Positions 18,178-27,214 are shown, counted from the stretch's first letter. The stretch: 64,000 bases of DNA from Mycobacterium sp. (GCA_003987775.1 RXJD01000021.1:124001-188000); one strand, 5' to 3'. Made by a program: numbers and translations. Notes: generated from the sequence alone by a model not told the origin.

Positions 18178-18210
18178 TGTCAGATTCTGACACATAGTCA
18201 GATTATGACA
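18178..18210. promoter_or_regulatory. two tandem TetR-type operators
   Basis: TGTCAGATTCTGACA (18178-18192) is a perfect palindrome with 7-bp arms and one central base. An imperfect copy, AGTCAGATTATGACA (18196-18210), follows with a centre-to-centre spacing of 18 bp and two mismatches. Two sites in phase at about 1.7 helical turns suggest two repressor dimers side by side. They lie between a TetR gene and its divergent neighbour. Confidence 0.72.
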
Positions 18211-18327
18211 CCACTAATGCGGGTCACCAATTGAGTTTCGACCATGCCGGAACGACGAAGAGCCCTCTTGCGCCGAGTAAGGACCAACGCGCCTCGCACC
18301 ACTGCCACCGAACAAGGAGAACCCCCG

Positions 18328-19218
18328 ATGGCCACCGACCACAACTACGATGACTACACCCACGACTTCATGGGGAAAGTGGGCAATATCGAAGACTTCT
18401 CGAGAGACTTCCTGGTGGGATTGGCTCGGGTGTTCGAGGACACACTGAACTTCGTGCCCTATGCCCACATCAAGATCTACTCGGAGAAGGTCGGCATCAA
18501 CGCCGCGATGGACGTTGCCGCGGAGGTGTCACGAGCAGTGATGCGCCAGGTGATGCCGATCGGCCGCTATATCGCGCCCCCAGGCTGGGATTGGAAAAAT
18601 GCTCAGTACCAGGCAATTCCATTTGATGTGCAAACTGAGGACCTGACCAAAGAGGCACTGATCCGACTGATCAAGACGTATTGGGATCAATACCTCAAAG
18701 GCCACAACTACTTCATCGACCAATGGACGAAGATCATCCCTGAAGAAGAAGTCTGGCTCGGCCTACCTGACATGTACCAGTTAATCATCGACTACGAATA
18801 TCCAAAACTCGCCGCAGTCTTCAAGATTGAGCCCGTACATGTAGTCGATTTCCTGAAGCTCGCCTGTTTGAGCATAGACGGCACTCTTGGCTACGGTGGT
18901 GAGTACATCGTCTACAACCCCGACCATGTCATTCTCAATATGCGCCGATGCGAGGTTCTGCAAAAATACACCGACGAGGGCCTGTACCCACCTGCCCGGG
19001 CGTGGATGAATTGCACATTCGAGCAACGGATCTCGGCTCCGTTCTTCCCCGGCTGTAAGCTCGACATCAACCTGCCGCCCAAGGACTTCAAGTTCGCCCA
19101 GGGCGAGCCGTTCTGCGTCTGGACCTATACTCGCGGCGAGCAGAACCATGCTGCGGCCGCCGCGGCACCCGACCCTCGGGCTAGTGCCATGAAGAAGATC
19201 CCCATCATGCCGGTGTAG
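18328..19218 (+). CDS. uncharacterised 296-aa protein under TetR control
   Basis: I do not recognise a family with confidence. The soluble protein is rich in Tyr, Trp, Asp and Lys and has lower GC codon use than its neighbours. It shows a helical N-terminal half, a GYGGEYIVYNPDHVILNMRRC segment near the middle and two C-terminal cysteines (in MNCTFEQRI and FFPGCKLDI). These could be a metal or thiol site. The tail is Ala-rich and ends MKKIPIMPV. The ATG at 18328 is supported by AAGGAGAA upstream. The two tandem operators point to ligand-induced expression. It could be an L-2-amino-thiazoline-carboxylate hydrolase-like or steroid-linked protein, but this is a guess. Confidence 0.7.
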   Translation: MATDHNYDDYTHDFMGKVGNIEDFSRDFLVGLARVFEDTLNFVPYAHIKIYSEKVGINAAMDVAAEVSRAVMRQVMPIGRYIAPPGWDWKNAQYQAIPFDVQTEDLTKEALIRLIKTYWDQYLKGHNYFIDQWTKIIPEEEVWLGLPDMYQLIIDYEYPKLAAVFKIEPVHVVDFLKLACLSIDGTLGYGGEYIVYNPDHVILNMRRCEVLQKYTDEGLYPPARAWMNCTFEQRISAPFFPGCKLDINLPPKDFKFAQGEPFCVWTYTRGEQNHAAAAAAPDPRASAMKKIPIMPV

Positions 19219-19236
19219 CGGGCCGCCACCCGATAG

Positions 19237-19298
19237 CGCGAGCAGACGCAAAATCCCCTGATTTACAACGTAATCAGGGGATTTTGCGTCTGCTCGCG
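19237..19298. terminator. long perfect hairpin (27-bp arms) between convergent genes
   Basis: Arms at 19237-19263 and 19272-19298 are perfect complements with an 8-nt loop. The outer arm begins CGCGAGCAGACGCAAAATC, a sequence also found in the hairpin at 52706-52766. It sits 18 bp after one gene and 3 bp before the stop of the convergent SDR, so it can act as a bidirectional terminator. The repeated arm suggests a dispersed mycobacterial intergenic element. Confidence 0.75.
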
Positions 19299-19301
19299 TA
19301 G

Positions 19302-20189
19302 TTAGAGTCCGGCAGGCAGGATGTTGGGGTTGGCGGTGGCGGGTGGCTCGATCGGGGGCAACACCCGCCTACCGTCCAGGGTGTGCACCGGCAGTTGCTG
19401 CGACCATGGGTAGTGCAGACTGAAGGCCACCAACCCGGTCCGTTCAGCGGCCGGAAGATGGCACATCGCCAGCACCGTCTCGGCCAGGTACTCCACCGGT
19501 TCGGTCGGGAACGAATCCGGAATCAGTTGCGCCGCACCGGGAGTACGTATCGCGGTGGACGGACCGACACAGTTGACTGCAATGTTGGCGTCGAGCAGTT
19601 CGGCCGCCACACCTTGGGTGAAGCGGTGCAGCGCGGCTTTCATGGACGCATAGATCACGTCGCCGGAAGTCTTATTGTATTCCCGGTACGGCCGCACCGG
19701 CGCCACCCCGGTCACCGACCCGATGTTGACGATCCAACCCGCACCCTGCTTACGCATATGCGGCGCAGCGGCTTTCGTCAACACGAACGGAGTCCGCAGG
19801 TAGTGCTCCAAGGTCCGGTCGAAGGTCTCCAGGCTCATCTCCTCGACCACCGAGTAGTCGGCGTAACCCGCGTTGTTCACCACGATGTCGATGCGGCCGG
19901 TCCGGTCGAGCACCGCATCGATCAACCCGTCTCGCTGCTCGGCATTCTCGAGGTCAGCGGCGATCCCGATGGCCCGGCCGCCCGCAGCTTCGATCAGCTG
20001 GACCGTCTCGGCGATGGTGCCCGGCAGCACGGCGGCCGCACCTGCCCGCGTCGACGACGACGCCGTGTGCGACCGCGCCGTCACCGCGACGGTGGCGCCC
20101 TCGGCGGCGAGGCGCTGAGCGATCGCCCGACCGATGCCCCGGCTGCTGCCGGTCACCAGAGCCGTTTTACCGGAGAGTAATTCGCTCAT
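19302..20189 (-). CDS. SDR coupled to a Baeyer-Villiger monooxygenase
   Basis: 295-aa SDR with TGSSRGIG (12-19), NNAGYAD, and a YASMKAALHRF active-site helix. An insertion around residues 42-58 (HTASSSTRAG) lengthens the cofactor-binding part. The ATG overlaps the stop of the upstream monooxygenase gene (ATGA), so the two are translationally coupled, repeating the BVMO-SDR pairing seen at 3.7-6.1 kb. The long Pro-rich C-terminal tail is unusual. It probably interconverts an alcohol and the ketone used by the monooxygenase. Confidence 0.86.
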   Translation of the reverse strand: MSELLSGKTALVTGSSRGIGRAIAQRLAAEGATVAVTARSHTASSSTRAGAAAVLPGTIAETVQLIEAAGGRAIGIAADLENAEQRDGLIDAVLDRTGRIDIVVNNAGYADYSVVEEMSLETFDRTLEHYLRTPFVLTKAAAPHMRKQGAGWIVNIGSVTGVAPVRPYREYNKTSGDVIYASMKAALHRFTQGVAAELLDANIAVNCVGPSTAIRTPGAAQLIPDSFPTEPVEYLAETVLAMCHLPAAERTGLVAFSLHYPWSQQLPVHTLDGRRVLPPIEPPATANPNILPAGL

Positions 20190-22117
20190 TTCAGCTCGAA
20201 GTCCGCCTCGACGGGGGTGCGGTGTCCCTGCCACACGTCGACCAGTCGGTACGGGAACGCGGTCACGATCCGCCCACCACCGGAACGGTAGTAGGTGTGC
20301 GCGCCTGGCGTGTGACACCAGACCGTGCCGGCCATGGTCGCATCGATATCTGCCACATAGTCGTCATAAGCCTGCTGTGTCACCTCCAGCGTGGCTGCCT
20401 CGCGCAGCGCCATCAACTGCAGGCATTCCATGACGTAGTGCACCATCACCTCGACCCCGAAGTTGTGCCCGGCGCCGTGTCCCGGGCTGTAGTTCGGTGC
20501 CGAGGAGATGAACAGGTTCGGGAATCCCGGCACGGTGCCACCCCGGTACGCGCGCGGCCGGTCGCCCCACTCGTCGGTCAGCTTCTTGCCGTTGCGGCCC
20601 CGGATATCAACCGTGGAGAGGAAATCCAGATGATAACCGGTGGCATAGATGATGACGTCGAGGTCGATCTGGCGGCCGTCGGCGGTCACGATCCCGGCTT
20701 GGTTGACTTCGGCCGGCTCGCTGGCGACGACGTCGACGTGGTCGCGGGCCAGCGCCGCGTAGTAGCCGCCCGGGTCCCGGATGATGCGCTTGCCGTAGGG
20801 CGCGAAGTCGGGGGTGACCTTGCGGGCGAGGTCGCTGCCCGCGCCGAATATCCGGTCGATGTACTGCAGGCACATCTGCAGCAGCACGTCGTTGGCAGGC
20901 GAGATGGACAGGTGCTCGGAAGCCCACTTCGGATCGTGCAGGATCACCGGGTAATTGTTATCAGCGGTGCCCCAGAAGGATTTGAGCCGAAGCCAGTTGG
21001 CGTAGTACGGCAGGTGCACACCAAGCCAGCGCTGATGCTCGGGAACATCGTCGGTCAGGCGCCGCCGCGGCGCCACCCAGTGCGGCTGGCGCTGGAACAC
21101 GGTCAGCTGCGAGACCTGATCCACGCACGCGTCGACGATCTGCACCGCCGTGCAGCCTGCGCCGATGATGGCGACCCGCTTTCCGGTCAGGTCCAACTCG
21201 GGATCCCAAAGTGCCGAATGGATCTCGGTGCCGGAGAAGGTGCCCACGCCCGGCAGGTCCGGCCAGCGCGGCCGGTTGAGATAGCCCGCGGCCGGGATCA
21301 CCACGTTGGCGTAACTGACGTCACGGGTCCCGCCGGGTCCCACCGCCTGGATCTGCCACTGACTGCGCTCCTCGTCCCACCGCAGCGCCTCGACCTCGGT
21401 GCTGAACCGGATATGCTCGCGCAGCCGGTTCTTGTCGGCCACGGACTGCAGGTATGACTGGTATTCGGCACCCTGCGGGTAGTAGCTCGACCAGTCGCCG
21501 TTGATGTCGCTGGACAGCGAGTAGTACGCCGACGGTGTGTCCACACCGATGCCGGGGTACGTGGTGGTGTACCAGGTGCCGCCCACTTCGTCGTTGCGGT
21601 CGAATACCTGGAAGCCGATGCCGGCCTCGGCACAGGCGAGCGCGGCCGTCAGCCCCGCGATGCCCGCGCCGACGATGGCGACGCGGAAGTCGTTGGGCAG
21701 CTTGGCGGTGCGCGGCAGTACCGGTTGTGGTGGTTGGAATCCGCCCTGCTCGAGCAGCAGGCCCAGGTATTCGGCGCCGACCTCGCCGCCGAGTGCCACC
21801 GGCGCGATCCGCGCGAACAATTCCGGGTCGTCGGCCGCCAACGCGCCCACCGGGCGGGCTGCTCCCACGGCCGCGAGCAGCGCGGTCACGATCTCTTCCA
21901 GGGTGTCCGCGTCGGTGACGCCGGCCCTTTCCGGCGGGTCGGGCACATGGGAGACCTTCGCCGCGAAGCGATCGACGACGGCCGGATCACCGGTCAGCTG
22001 CGCGAGTATCGCGACCAGGATGCCAGGGTCCGCCTGACGCAGGTTCGCCCGCAATTCGTCGGAATTCAGCGATTCCGTTCTGGTTCCGTCAACCGCGACG
22101 GAGGCGCCAGTGTTCAT
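20186..22117 (-). CDS. Baeyer-Villiger monooxygenase with N-terminal extension (HAPMO-like)
   Basis: 643-aa class B flavin monooxygenase. About 140 helical residues precede the first dinucleotide motif GAGIAG (150-155), as in 4-hydroxyacetophenone monooxygenase (about 640 aa). GGTWYTTTYPGIGVD (179-193) and the NADPH motif GAGCTA follow. The fingerprint is F294-x-G-x3-H300-x3-W304-D305; Asp instead of Pro after Trp is the HAPMO-type variant. A bulky aryl ketone or steroid-side-chain ketone is a plausible substrate. It is divergent from the FadD operon and transcribed with the downstream SDR. Confidence 0.9.
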   Translation of the reverse strand: MNTGASVAVDGTRTESLNSDELRANLRQADPGILVAILAQLTGDPAVVDRFAAKVSHVPDPPERAGVTDADTLEEIVTALLAAVGAARPVGALAADDPELFARIAPVALGGEVGAEYLGLLLEQGGFQPPQPVLPRTAKLPNDFRVAIVGAGIAGLTAALACAEAGIGFQVFDRNDEVGGTWYTTTYPGIGVDTPSAYYSLSSDINGDWSSYYPQGAEYQSYLQSVADKNRLREHIRFSTEVEALRWDEERSQWQIQAVGPGGTRDVSYANVVIPAAGYLNRPRWPDLPGVGTFSGTEIHSALWDPELDLTGKRVAIIGAGCTAVQIVDACVDQVSQLTVFQRQPHWVAPRRRLTDDVPEHQRWLGVHLPYYANWLRLKSFWGTADNNYPVILHDPKWASEHLSISPANDVLLQMCLQYIDRIFGAGSDLARKVTPDFAPYGKRIIRDPGGYYAALARDHVDVVASEPAEVNQAGIVTADGRQIDLDVIIYATGYHLDFLSTVDIRGRNGKKLTDEWGDRPRAYRGGTVPGFPNLFISSAPNYSPGHGAGHNFGVEVMVHYVMECLQLMALREAATLEVTQQAYDDYVADIDATMAGTVWCHTPGAHTYYRSGGGRIVTAFPYRLVDVWQGHRTPVEADFELK

Positions 22118-22215
22118 GCACTGAGTATCCGAGTCGGCCGCCGCCGCCGGCGCCGTCTTGTCTACTCAGCGGGACACAAGACGACCGAGCCGGCTCACGC
22201 GGTTACCGTGGGCCC

Positions 22216-23823
22216 GTGCGATCCGAGGACGACGACGAACAGCCGGCGGCCCTGCGTGCGGTCATCGCCGGTGCCCGCAGTCAGGCTCTCGGCGATATCC
22301 CCCGCAGATCGGCCCGCAGGCAACCCGACAAGACCGCGATCATCGACGGCGAGGTGGCACTGAGCTTCGCCGAATTCGAGAACCTGGTGGACCGGGCGGC
22401 AACGGCGTTGTACGACAACGGTTTCGAGGTCGGTGACCGCGTCGCCCTGCTGGCCCGCAACTGTTGGCAGTACGCGGTGCTGTCCTTCGCGACCGCACGC
22501 GCCGGCGTGGTCCTGGTGCCGATCAACTTCATGCTCACCGCCGAGGAGATCGCCTACATAATCGGCCACAGCAAGGCCCGCGGATTCATCGTGGAAGCCG
22601 ATCTGGTGCCGGCCGCGGAGCAGGCCATGAGGCTCGGCGGGGCGGTCACCACGAGGGTGGCGCTGGTGACACCCGGGCAGCTCCCGGCGGCCGGGTGGGA
22701 CGATTTCGCGGCCTGGCTGACCACGACGACCGTCGTCGCACACCCGCAGGTCGGCGACGATGAACTGATCCGGTTGATGTACACCAGCGGCACCGAATCG
22801 CGACCCAAAGGCGCCATGCACTCCAGTCGTAGCCTCATGTGGCAGTACGTGAGCACCGTTGTCGCGGGCGAGATGTCGCACGACGACGTGGAGATCCACT
22901 CGCTGCCGCTGTATCACTGCGCACAACTGGACAACTTCCTGGCCACCGACATCTATCTGGGCGCGACCAGCATCATCCTGCCGCGGCCGGACCCCGAACT
23001 GGTGCTGCGCACCATCGAACGCTACGGCGTCACCAATTACTTTGCCCCACCCACGGTATGGATCTCGTTGCTGCGGTCACCGCTGTTCGACAGCGTCGAC
23101 CTGTCCAGTCTGCGCAAGGGTTACTACGGCGCCTCGGCCATGCCGGTCGAGGTACTCGCCGAGATCCGGCAACGGCTGCCGAACCTGAGGCTGTGGAACT
23201 TCTACGGCCAGACCGAGTTGGCCCCGCTCGCCTCCGCGCTGGGACCCGACGAGCAGGACGCGCACGCCGGTGCGGCCGGACGACCCGTCGTCAACGTCGA
23301 GACAGCAATCCTGGACGACGACGACAACCCGGTGGCCCCGGGAATCGTCGGCGAGATCGCCCACCGCAGTCCGCATCTGATGCTGGGTTACCTCGACGAT
23401 CCGGACAAGACAGCCGCGGCGTTCCAGGGAGGCTGGTTCCACTCCGGCGACCTCGGCTACTACGACGAGCACGGACTGCTGCACATAGTGGATCGCAAGA
23501 AGGACATGATCAAGACCGGGGGCGAGAACGTCGCCAGCCGGGAGGTCGAGGAGATCATTTACCAGCACAACGGCATTCAGGAAGTCGCGGTGTTCGGTGT
23601 GGCACATCCGGTCTGGGTGGAGGCCGTGGTGGCGGCGGTGGTTCGCCGCGACGGCACCAGACTGACCGAGGACGACCTGCTCGCCCACTGCCGCAGGCAC
23701 CTGGCCGGGTTCAAGACACCGAAACAGATCTTCTTCGTCGACGCACTGCCGAAGAACCCCAGCGGCAAGCTGCTCAAGCGCACCTTGCGCGAGCAGTTCG
23801 GTCGCGAATTCACCAGTCACTGA
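22216..23823 (+). CDS. acyl-CoA synthetase (AMP-forming ligase, FadD-like)
   Basis: 535-aa adenylate-forming ligase that activates a carboxylic acid to its CoA thioester with ATP. Motifs are the P-loop-like MYTSGTESRPKGAMHS, the A5-type NFYGQTE, GWFHSGDLGYYDE, and the hinge DRKKDMIKTGGENV. The C-terminal Lys in PSGKLLKR is the adenylation lysine. Length matches FadD enzymes. It heads a tightly packed operon with ADH, ALDH, crotonase and two acyl-CoA dehydrogenases. The GTG start lies 98 bp from the divergent HAPMO-like gene. Confidence 0.93.
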   Translation: MRSEDDDEQPAALRAVIAGARSQALGDIPRRSARRQPDKTAIIDGEVALSFAEFENLVDRAATALYDNGFEVGDRVALLARNCWQYAVLSFATARAGVVLVPINFMLTAEEIAYIIGHSKARGFIVEADLVPAAEQAMRLGGAVTTRVALVTPGQLPAAGWDDFAAWLTTTTVVAHPQVGDDELIRLMYTSGTESRPKGAMHSSRSLMWQYVSTVVAGEMSHDDVEIHSLPLYHCAQLDNFLATDIYLGATSIILPRPDPELVLRTIERYGVTNYFAPPTVWISLLRSPLFDSVDLSSLRKGYYGASAMPVEVLAEIRQRLPNLRLWNFYGQTELAPLASALGPDEQDAHAGAAGRPVVNVETAILDDDDNPVAPGIVGEIAHRSPHLMLGYLDDPDKTAAAFQGGWFHSGDLGYYDEHGLLHIVDRKKDMIKTGGENVASREVEEIIYQHNGIQEVAVFGVAHPVWVEAVVAAVVRRDGTRLTEDDLLAHCRRHLAGFKTPKQIFFVDALPKNPSGKLLKRTLREQFGREFTSH

Positions 23824-23838
23824 GAGGAATACAGTTCC

Positions 23839-24945
23839 GTGTTTAAGGGACGCATCGCCCGCTTCGACGCACCCGGGAAACCGTTTGAGATCGAGACCGT
23901 CAGCCTGCCCGACGTCGGGCCGGGCGAGATCCTGATCAAGGTGACCCGTGCCAACATCTGTGGTTCGGACGTGCACGCCTGGCACGGCACCTTCGCCACC
24001 GGCGGCCTGGGCGGTCAGTTGCCCACCGTGCTGGGCCACGAGATGGTCGGCGCGGTAGAGGCATTGGGCGACGGCGTCAGTGCCGACTCCAATGGCGCAG
24101 CACTGCAACAGGGTACCCGCGTCGTGTTCCCCTACTTCTTCTCCTGCCACCGGTGCCGGAACTGCCTGGCGGGCAGGCGCAATGCGTGCCAGAACCTGAA
24201 GATGGCGATGCTGGGACGCGCCGACGAGCCACCCTACTTCGTCGGTGGGTACGGCGACTACTTCCTGCTGCCGGCCGGCGCGGTCGTCTACACGGTGCCC
24301 GACGACCTCTCCGACGACGTCGCCGCGGGCGCCAATTGCGCTCTGTCACAGGTCATGTACGGGTTGGAGCGCGTCGACCTGCAACTGGGCGAGTACGTCG
24401 TGGTGCAGGGCGCCGGAGCACTCGGTCTCTACGCCGTCGCGGTGGCCAAGGCCCGCGGGGCCGCCAAAGTGATCGCTATCGACGGCGTCCCAGAACGGCT
24501 GGAACTGGCGACAGCGTTCGGCGCCGACGCCATCGTCGACCTCAACGAGGTGACGACCGACAAGGACCGGATCAAGGCCGTCCGTAAACTCACCGACGGT
24601 CTGGGCGCCGACGTGGTGGTGGAGGTGGTCGGTCACCCGTCGGCCATCGACGAGGGCCTCAAGATGCTCGGCCAGTTCGGCCGCTACGTCGAGATCGGCA
24701 ACATCAACATCGGCAAGACCTTCGAGTTCGACCCGTCCCGGTTCGTATTCGCCAACAAGACCATGGTTGGTGTTTCGCTGTACGACCCGCCGGTACTGTC
24801 GCGCGCGCTGGCCTTCCTGGCCGAGTACCAGGACCGATTGCCCTTCGACCGCCTTGCGGCCGCGCACTATTCACTCGACGACATCAACGAGGCGTTCGCC
24901 GCCGCCGAGGGCTTGCGTGACGTCCGCGCCAGCATCGTGCCCTGA
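23839..24945 (+). CDS. zinc-dependent alcohol dehydrogenase (MDR family)
   Basis: 368-aa medium-chain dehydrogenase. The catalytic zinc site is CGSDVH (41-46) with GHE at 67-69. The structural zinc lobe CHRCRNC plus a later Cys is intact. The NAD-binding stretch is GAGALGLYAVAVAKA with an acidic residue in AIDG, which favours NAD over NADP. It starts with GTG 15 bp after the FadD gene and precedes an aldehyde dehydrogenase, so an alcohol-aldehyde-acid relay is suggested. A 13-bp tandem repeat begins at its stop codon. Confidence 0.92.
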   Translation: MFKGRIARFDAPGKPFEIETVSLPDVGPGEILIKVTRANICGSDVHAWHGTFATGGLGGQLPTVLGHEMVGAVEALGDGVSADSNGAALQQGTRVVFPYFFSCHRCRNCLAGRRNACQNLKMAMLGRADEPPYFVGGYGDYFLLPAGAVVYTVPDDLSDDVAAGANCALSQVMYGLERVDLQLGEYVVVQGAGALGLYAVAVAKARGAAKVIAIDGVPERLELATAFGADAIVDLNEVTTDKDRIKAVRKLTDGLGADVVVEVVGHPSAIDEGLKMLGQFGRYVEIGNINIGKTFEFDPSRFVFANKTMVGVSLYDPPVLSRALAFLAEYQDRLPFDRLAAAHYSLDDINEAFAAAEGLRDVRASIVP

Positions 24946-25001
24946 CCAGACGCCCTGACGAAACGCCCTGACGAGACGCCCTGACGAGACGCCCTGACGA
25001 G
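24941..25001. repeat. 13-bp tandem repeat (about 4.7 units)
   Basis: Units of CCTGACGAGACGC, with one CCTGACCAGACGC and one CCTGACGAAACGC, run at 24941, 24954, 24967 and 24980, with a partial unit from 24993. The first unit contains the alcohol dehydrogenase stop codon, and the array ends 18 bp before the aldehyde dehydrogenase ATG. A 13-bp period shifts frame, so it is only tolerated outside genes. It may space the two cistrons and looks like a slippage product. Confidence 0.9.
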
Positions 25002-25019
25002 AAGAAAGCAGACCTGAGC

Positions 25020-26438
25020 ATGCACGACTACACCCGTAAGACCCTCTACATCGACGGACAGTGGGTGACGCCCGTCGGTACCGGCGAGATCGAGGTGATC
25101 AACCCCGCCACCGAACAGGCGATCGGTAGCGTGCCCAACGGCGACGCCGCCGACGTGGACGCGGCGGTGGCCGCCGCGCGCCGGGCGTTCGACCCGCTGA
25201 TCAGCGTCGCCGAGCGAAAAGAGCGGACCGCCGCCGTCATCGCGGCCATGGCGCAGCGCCTGCCCGACATCGCCGAGACCATCACCGCGGAAATGGGCGC
25301 GCCGCTGCGGATCTCGCAGACCGTTCAGACAAAGGTCCCGCTGGCCGTGGCGCAGGGCTTCGCCGACGTGCTGGAGACCTTCGAATTCGAAGAACGCGTG
25401 GGCAACTCGCTGGTGGTCCGCGAACCCTACGGCGTGGTCGGCGCGATCACCCCGTGGAACTATCCGCTATACCAGGTGGTGGCCAAGGTGCTGCCGGCCA
25501 TCGCCGCGGGCTGCACGGTAGTGCTCAAACCCAGTAACGAGGCGCCGCTGTCGGTGTTCGAGTTCATCGAGGCAGTCCAGGAGTCGGGCCTGCCCGCCGG
25601 CGTGGTGAACCTGGTCTCCGGCGGCGGACGGGTGGTGGGCGAACGCATCGCCTCGCACCCCGACGTCGACCTCGTCTCGTTCACCGGCTCCACCGGTGTC
25701 GGCGTGCGGGTCGCCGAACTGGCCGCGCAGACTGTCAAAAAGGTGGCCCTCGAACTGGGCGGCAAGTCGGCCAACGTCATCCTCGACGGCGCCGACCTGG
25801 CGACCGCGGTGAAGGTCGGTGTCGGTAACGCGTTCCTCAATGGCGGGCAGACCTGTATGGCATGGACTCGGATGCTGGTGCCGGCGTCGCAGTACGGGAA
25901 GGCTTTGGAGCTCGTCGAGGCGGCCGTTGCCAAATACACCGTCGGTGACCCGCTGGACCCGGCCACCCGGATCGGGCCGTCGGCCTCGGCCCGGCAGTAC
26001 GAGACCGTTCTCGGATTCATCGAACGCGCCCAGCGCGACGGCGCCCGACTGATCACTGGCGGGGCCCAAAAGATCAGGGATGCAGGCTATTACGTTGCCC
26101 CGACCGTCTTCGCCGACGTAGCCCCGGAGTCCGAGCTCGGCCAGGAGGAGGTGTTCGGCCCGGTACTTGCCGTCATCCCGTTCGACGACGAGTCCGACGC
26201 GTTGCGGATCGCCAACTGCACCCCTTACGGCCTGTCCGGTGCGGTGTGGGCCAAAGACGACGACACCGCCATCGCCTTCGCCCGCGGCGTGGCGACCGGA
26301 CAGCTCGACATCAACGGCGGCCCCTACAACCCCGTGGCACCCTTCGGCGGTTACAAGCGCTCCGGCATCGGCCGCGAGCTCGGCCGGGCCGGGTTCGAGG
26401 AGTACCTGCAGACCAAGTCCCTACAGTTGCCCTCATGA
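25020..26438 (+). CDS. aldehyde dehydrogenase
   Basis: 472-aa NAD(P)-dependent aldehyde dehydrogenase. Motifs in order are TPWNYPLYQ, the FTGSTGVG cofactor loop, catalytic Glu in LELGGKS, catalytic Cys in GGQTCMAWTR, and the C-terminal PFGGYKRSG. AAGAAAG precedes the ATG. Its stop overlaps the next ATG (ATGA). It probably oxidises the aldehyde from the preceding dehydrogenase to an acid that the FadD enzyme activates. Confidence 0.94.
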   Translation: MHDYTRKTLYIDGQWVTPVGTGEIEVINPATEQAIGSVPNGDAADVDAAVAAARRAFDPLISVAERKERTAAVIAAMAQRLPDIAETITAEMGAPLRISQTVQTKVPLAVAQGFADVLETFEFEERVGNSLVVREPYGVVGAITPWNYPLYQVVAKVLPAIAAGCTVVLKPSNEAPLSVFEFIEAVQESGLPAGVVNLVSGGGRVVGERIASHPDVDLVSFTGSTGVGVRVAELAAQTVKKVALELGGKSANVILDGADLATAVKVGVGNAFLNGGQTCMAWTRMLVPASQYGKALELVEAAVAKYTVGDPLDPATRIGPSASARQYETVLGFIERAQRDGARLITGGAQKIRDAGYYVAPTVFADVAPESELGQEEVFGPVLAVIPFDDESDALRIANCTPYGLSGAVWAKDDDTAIAFARGVATGQLDINGGPYNPVAPFGGYKRSGIGRELGRAGFEEYLQTKSLQLPS

Positions 26439-27214
26439 ACAATCCCTTGGAAATCAGCGGCAGCGGCGCGGTCCAGGTCTGGACGATCAACCTGCCCGAG
26501 GTAGGCAACGCGATCACCGGCAAGGACGTCATCTCCGGGTTCGAAGCCGCCGTCGACGCAGCGAACGCCGACACCACAGTCGGCGCGGTGATCCTGACCG
26601 GGTCCGGCAAGATCTTCTCCGCCGGCGGCAACGTCAAGGAGATGGCGGACCAGACCGGCATGTTTGGTCTGGGACCGCTCGACCAGCGTTACGCCTACGT
26701 CGACGGCATCCAGCGGATCCCGCGGGCGTTGGGCCGGCTCGAAGTGCCGCTGATCGCCGCGGTCAACGGCGCCGCCATCGGCGCCGGGTGCGACCTGGCC
26801 ATGATGGCCGACATCCGGGTCGCGTCCGAACGGGCATCTTTTGCAGAGAGTTTCGTGCAGCTCGGGCTCATCCCCGGCGACGGCGGCAGCTGGTTCCTGC
26901 AGCGTGCCATCGGCTTTGAACGGGCCGCGGAGATGACGCTGACCGGGGACCGGGTCGACGCGGCGACAGCATTGCAGTGGGGTCTGGTCAGTCGGGTGGT
27001 GCCGCACGACGAGCTGCTCCCGGCCGCGCATGAGCTCGCCGAGCGCATCGCCAAGAACCCGCCACACGCCTTGCGGATGGCCAAGCGGTTGCTGCAGGAG
27101 TCGCGCACCGGTTCGCTGGAATCGACGCTGGCGATGGCCGCGGCGATGCAGCCGCTGGCGCACCGCGACCCCGAGCACGAGCGGCGCATCGCCAAGTGGC
27201 GGACCGGCCAATGA
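26435..27214 (+). CDS. crotonase-family protein with altered catalytic residues
   Basis: 259-aa enoyl-CoA hydratase/isomerase fold. Oxyanion-hole segments are FSAGGNVKEM and GAAIGAGCDLAMMAD. The usual first hydratase glutamate (GGGCEL) is Asp here. The second (PEIxLG) is replaced in ESFVQLGLIPGDGGS, where Phe holds the expected slot. Asp in GDGG may serve instead, as in some isomerases and C-C hydrolases of this fold. A simple hydratase is therefore less likely than an isomerase or ring-opening hydrolase. Its ATG overlaps the ALDH stop, and its own stop overlaps the next ATG. Confidence 0.85.
   Translation: MNNPLEISGSGAVQVWTINLPEVGNAITGKDVISGFEAAVDAANADTTVGAVILTGSGKIFSAGGNVKEMADQTGMFGLGPLDQRYAYVDGIQRIPRALGRLEVPLIAAVNGAAIGAGCDLAMMADIRVASERASFAESFVQLGLIPGDGGSWFLQRAIGFERAAEMTLTGDRVDAATALQWGLVSRVVPHDELLPAAHELAERIAKNPPHALRMAKRLLQESRTGSLESTLAMAAAMQPLAHRDPEHERRIAKWRTGQ

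Noticed and set aside
24941..25001. 13-bp repeat considered as a regulatory iteron array or origin
   Set aside because: It sits between two cistrons of one operon, with no Rep or replication gene and no AT-rich region.
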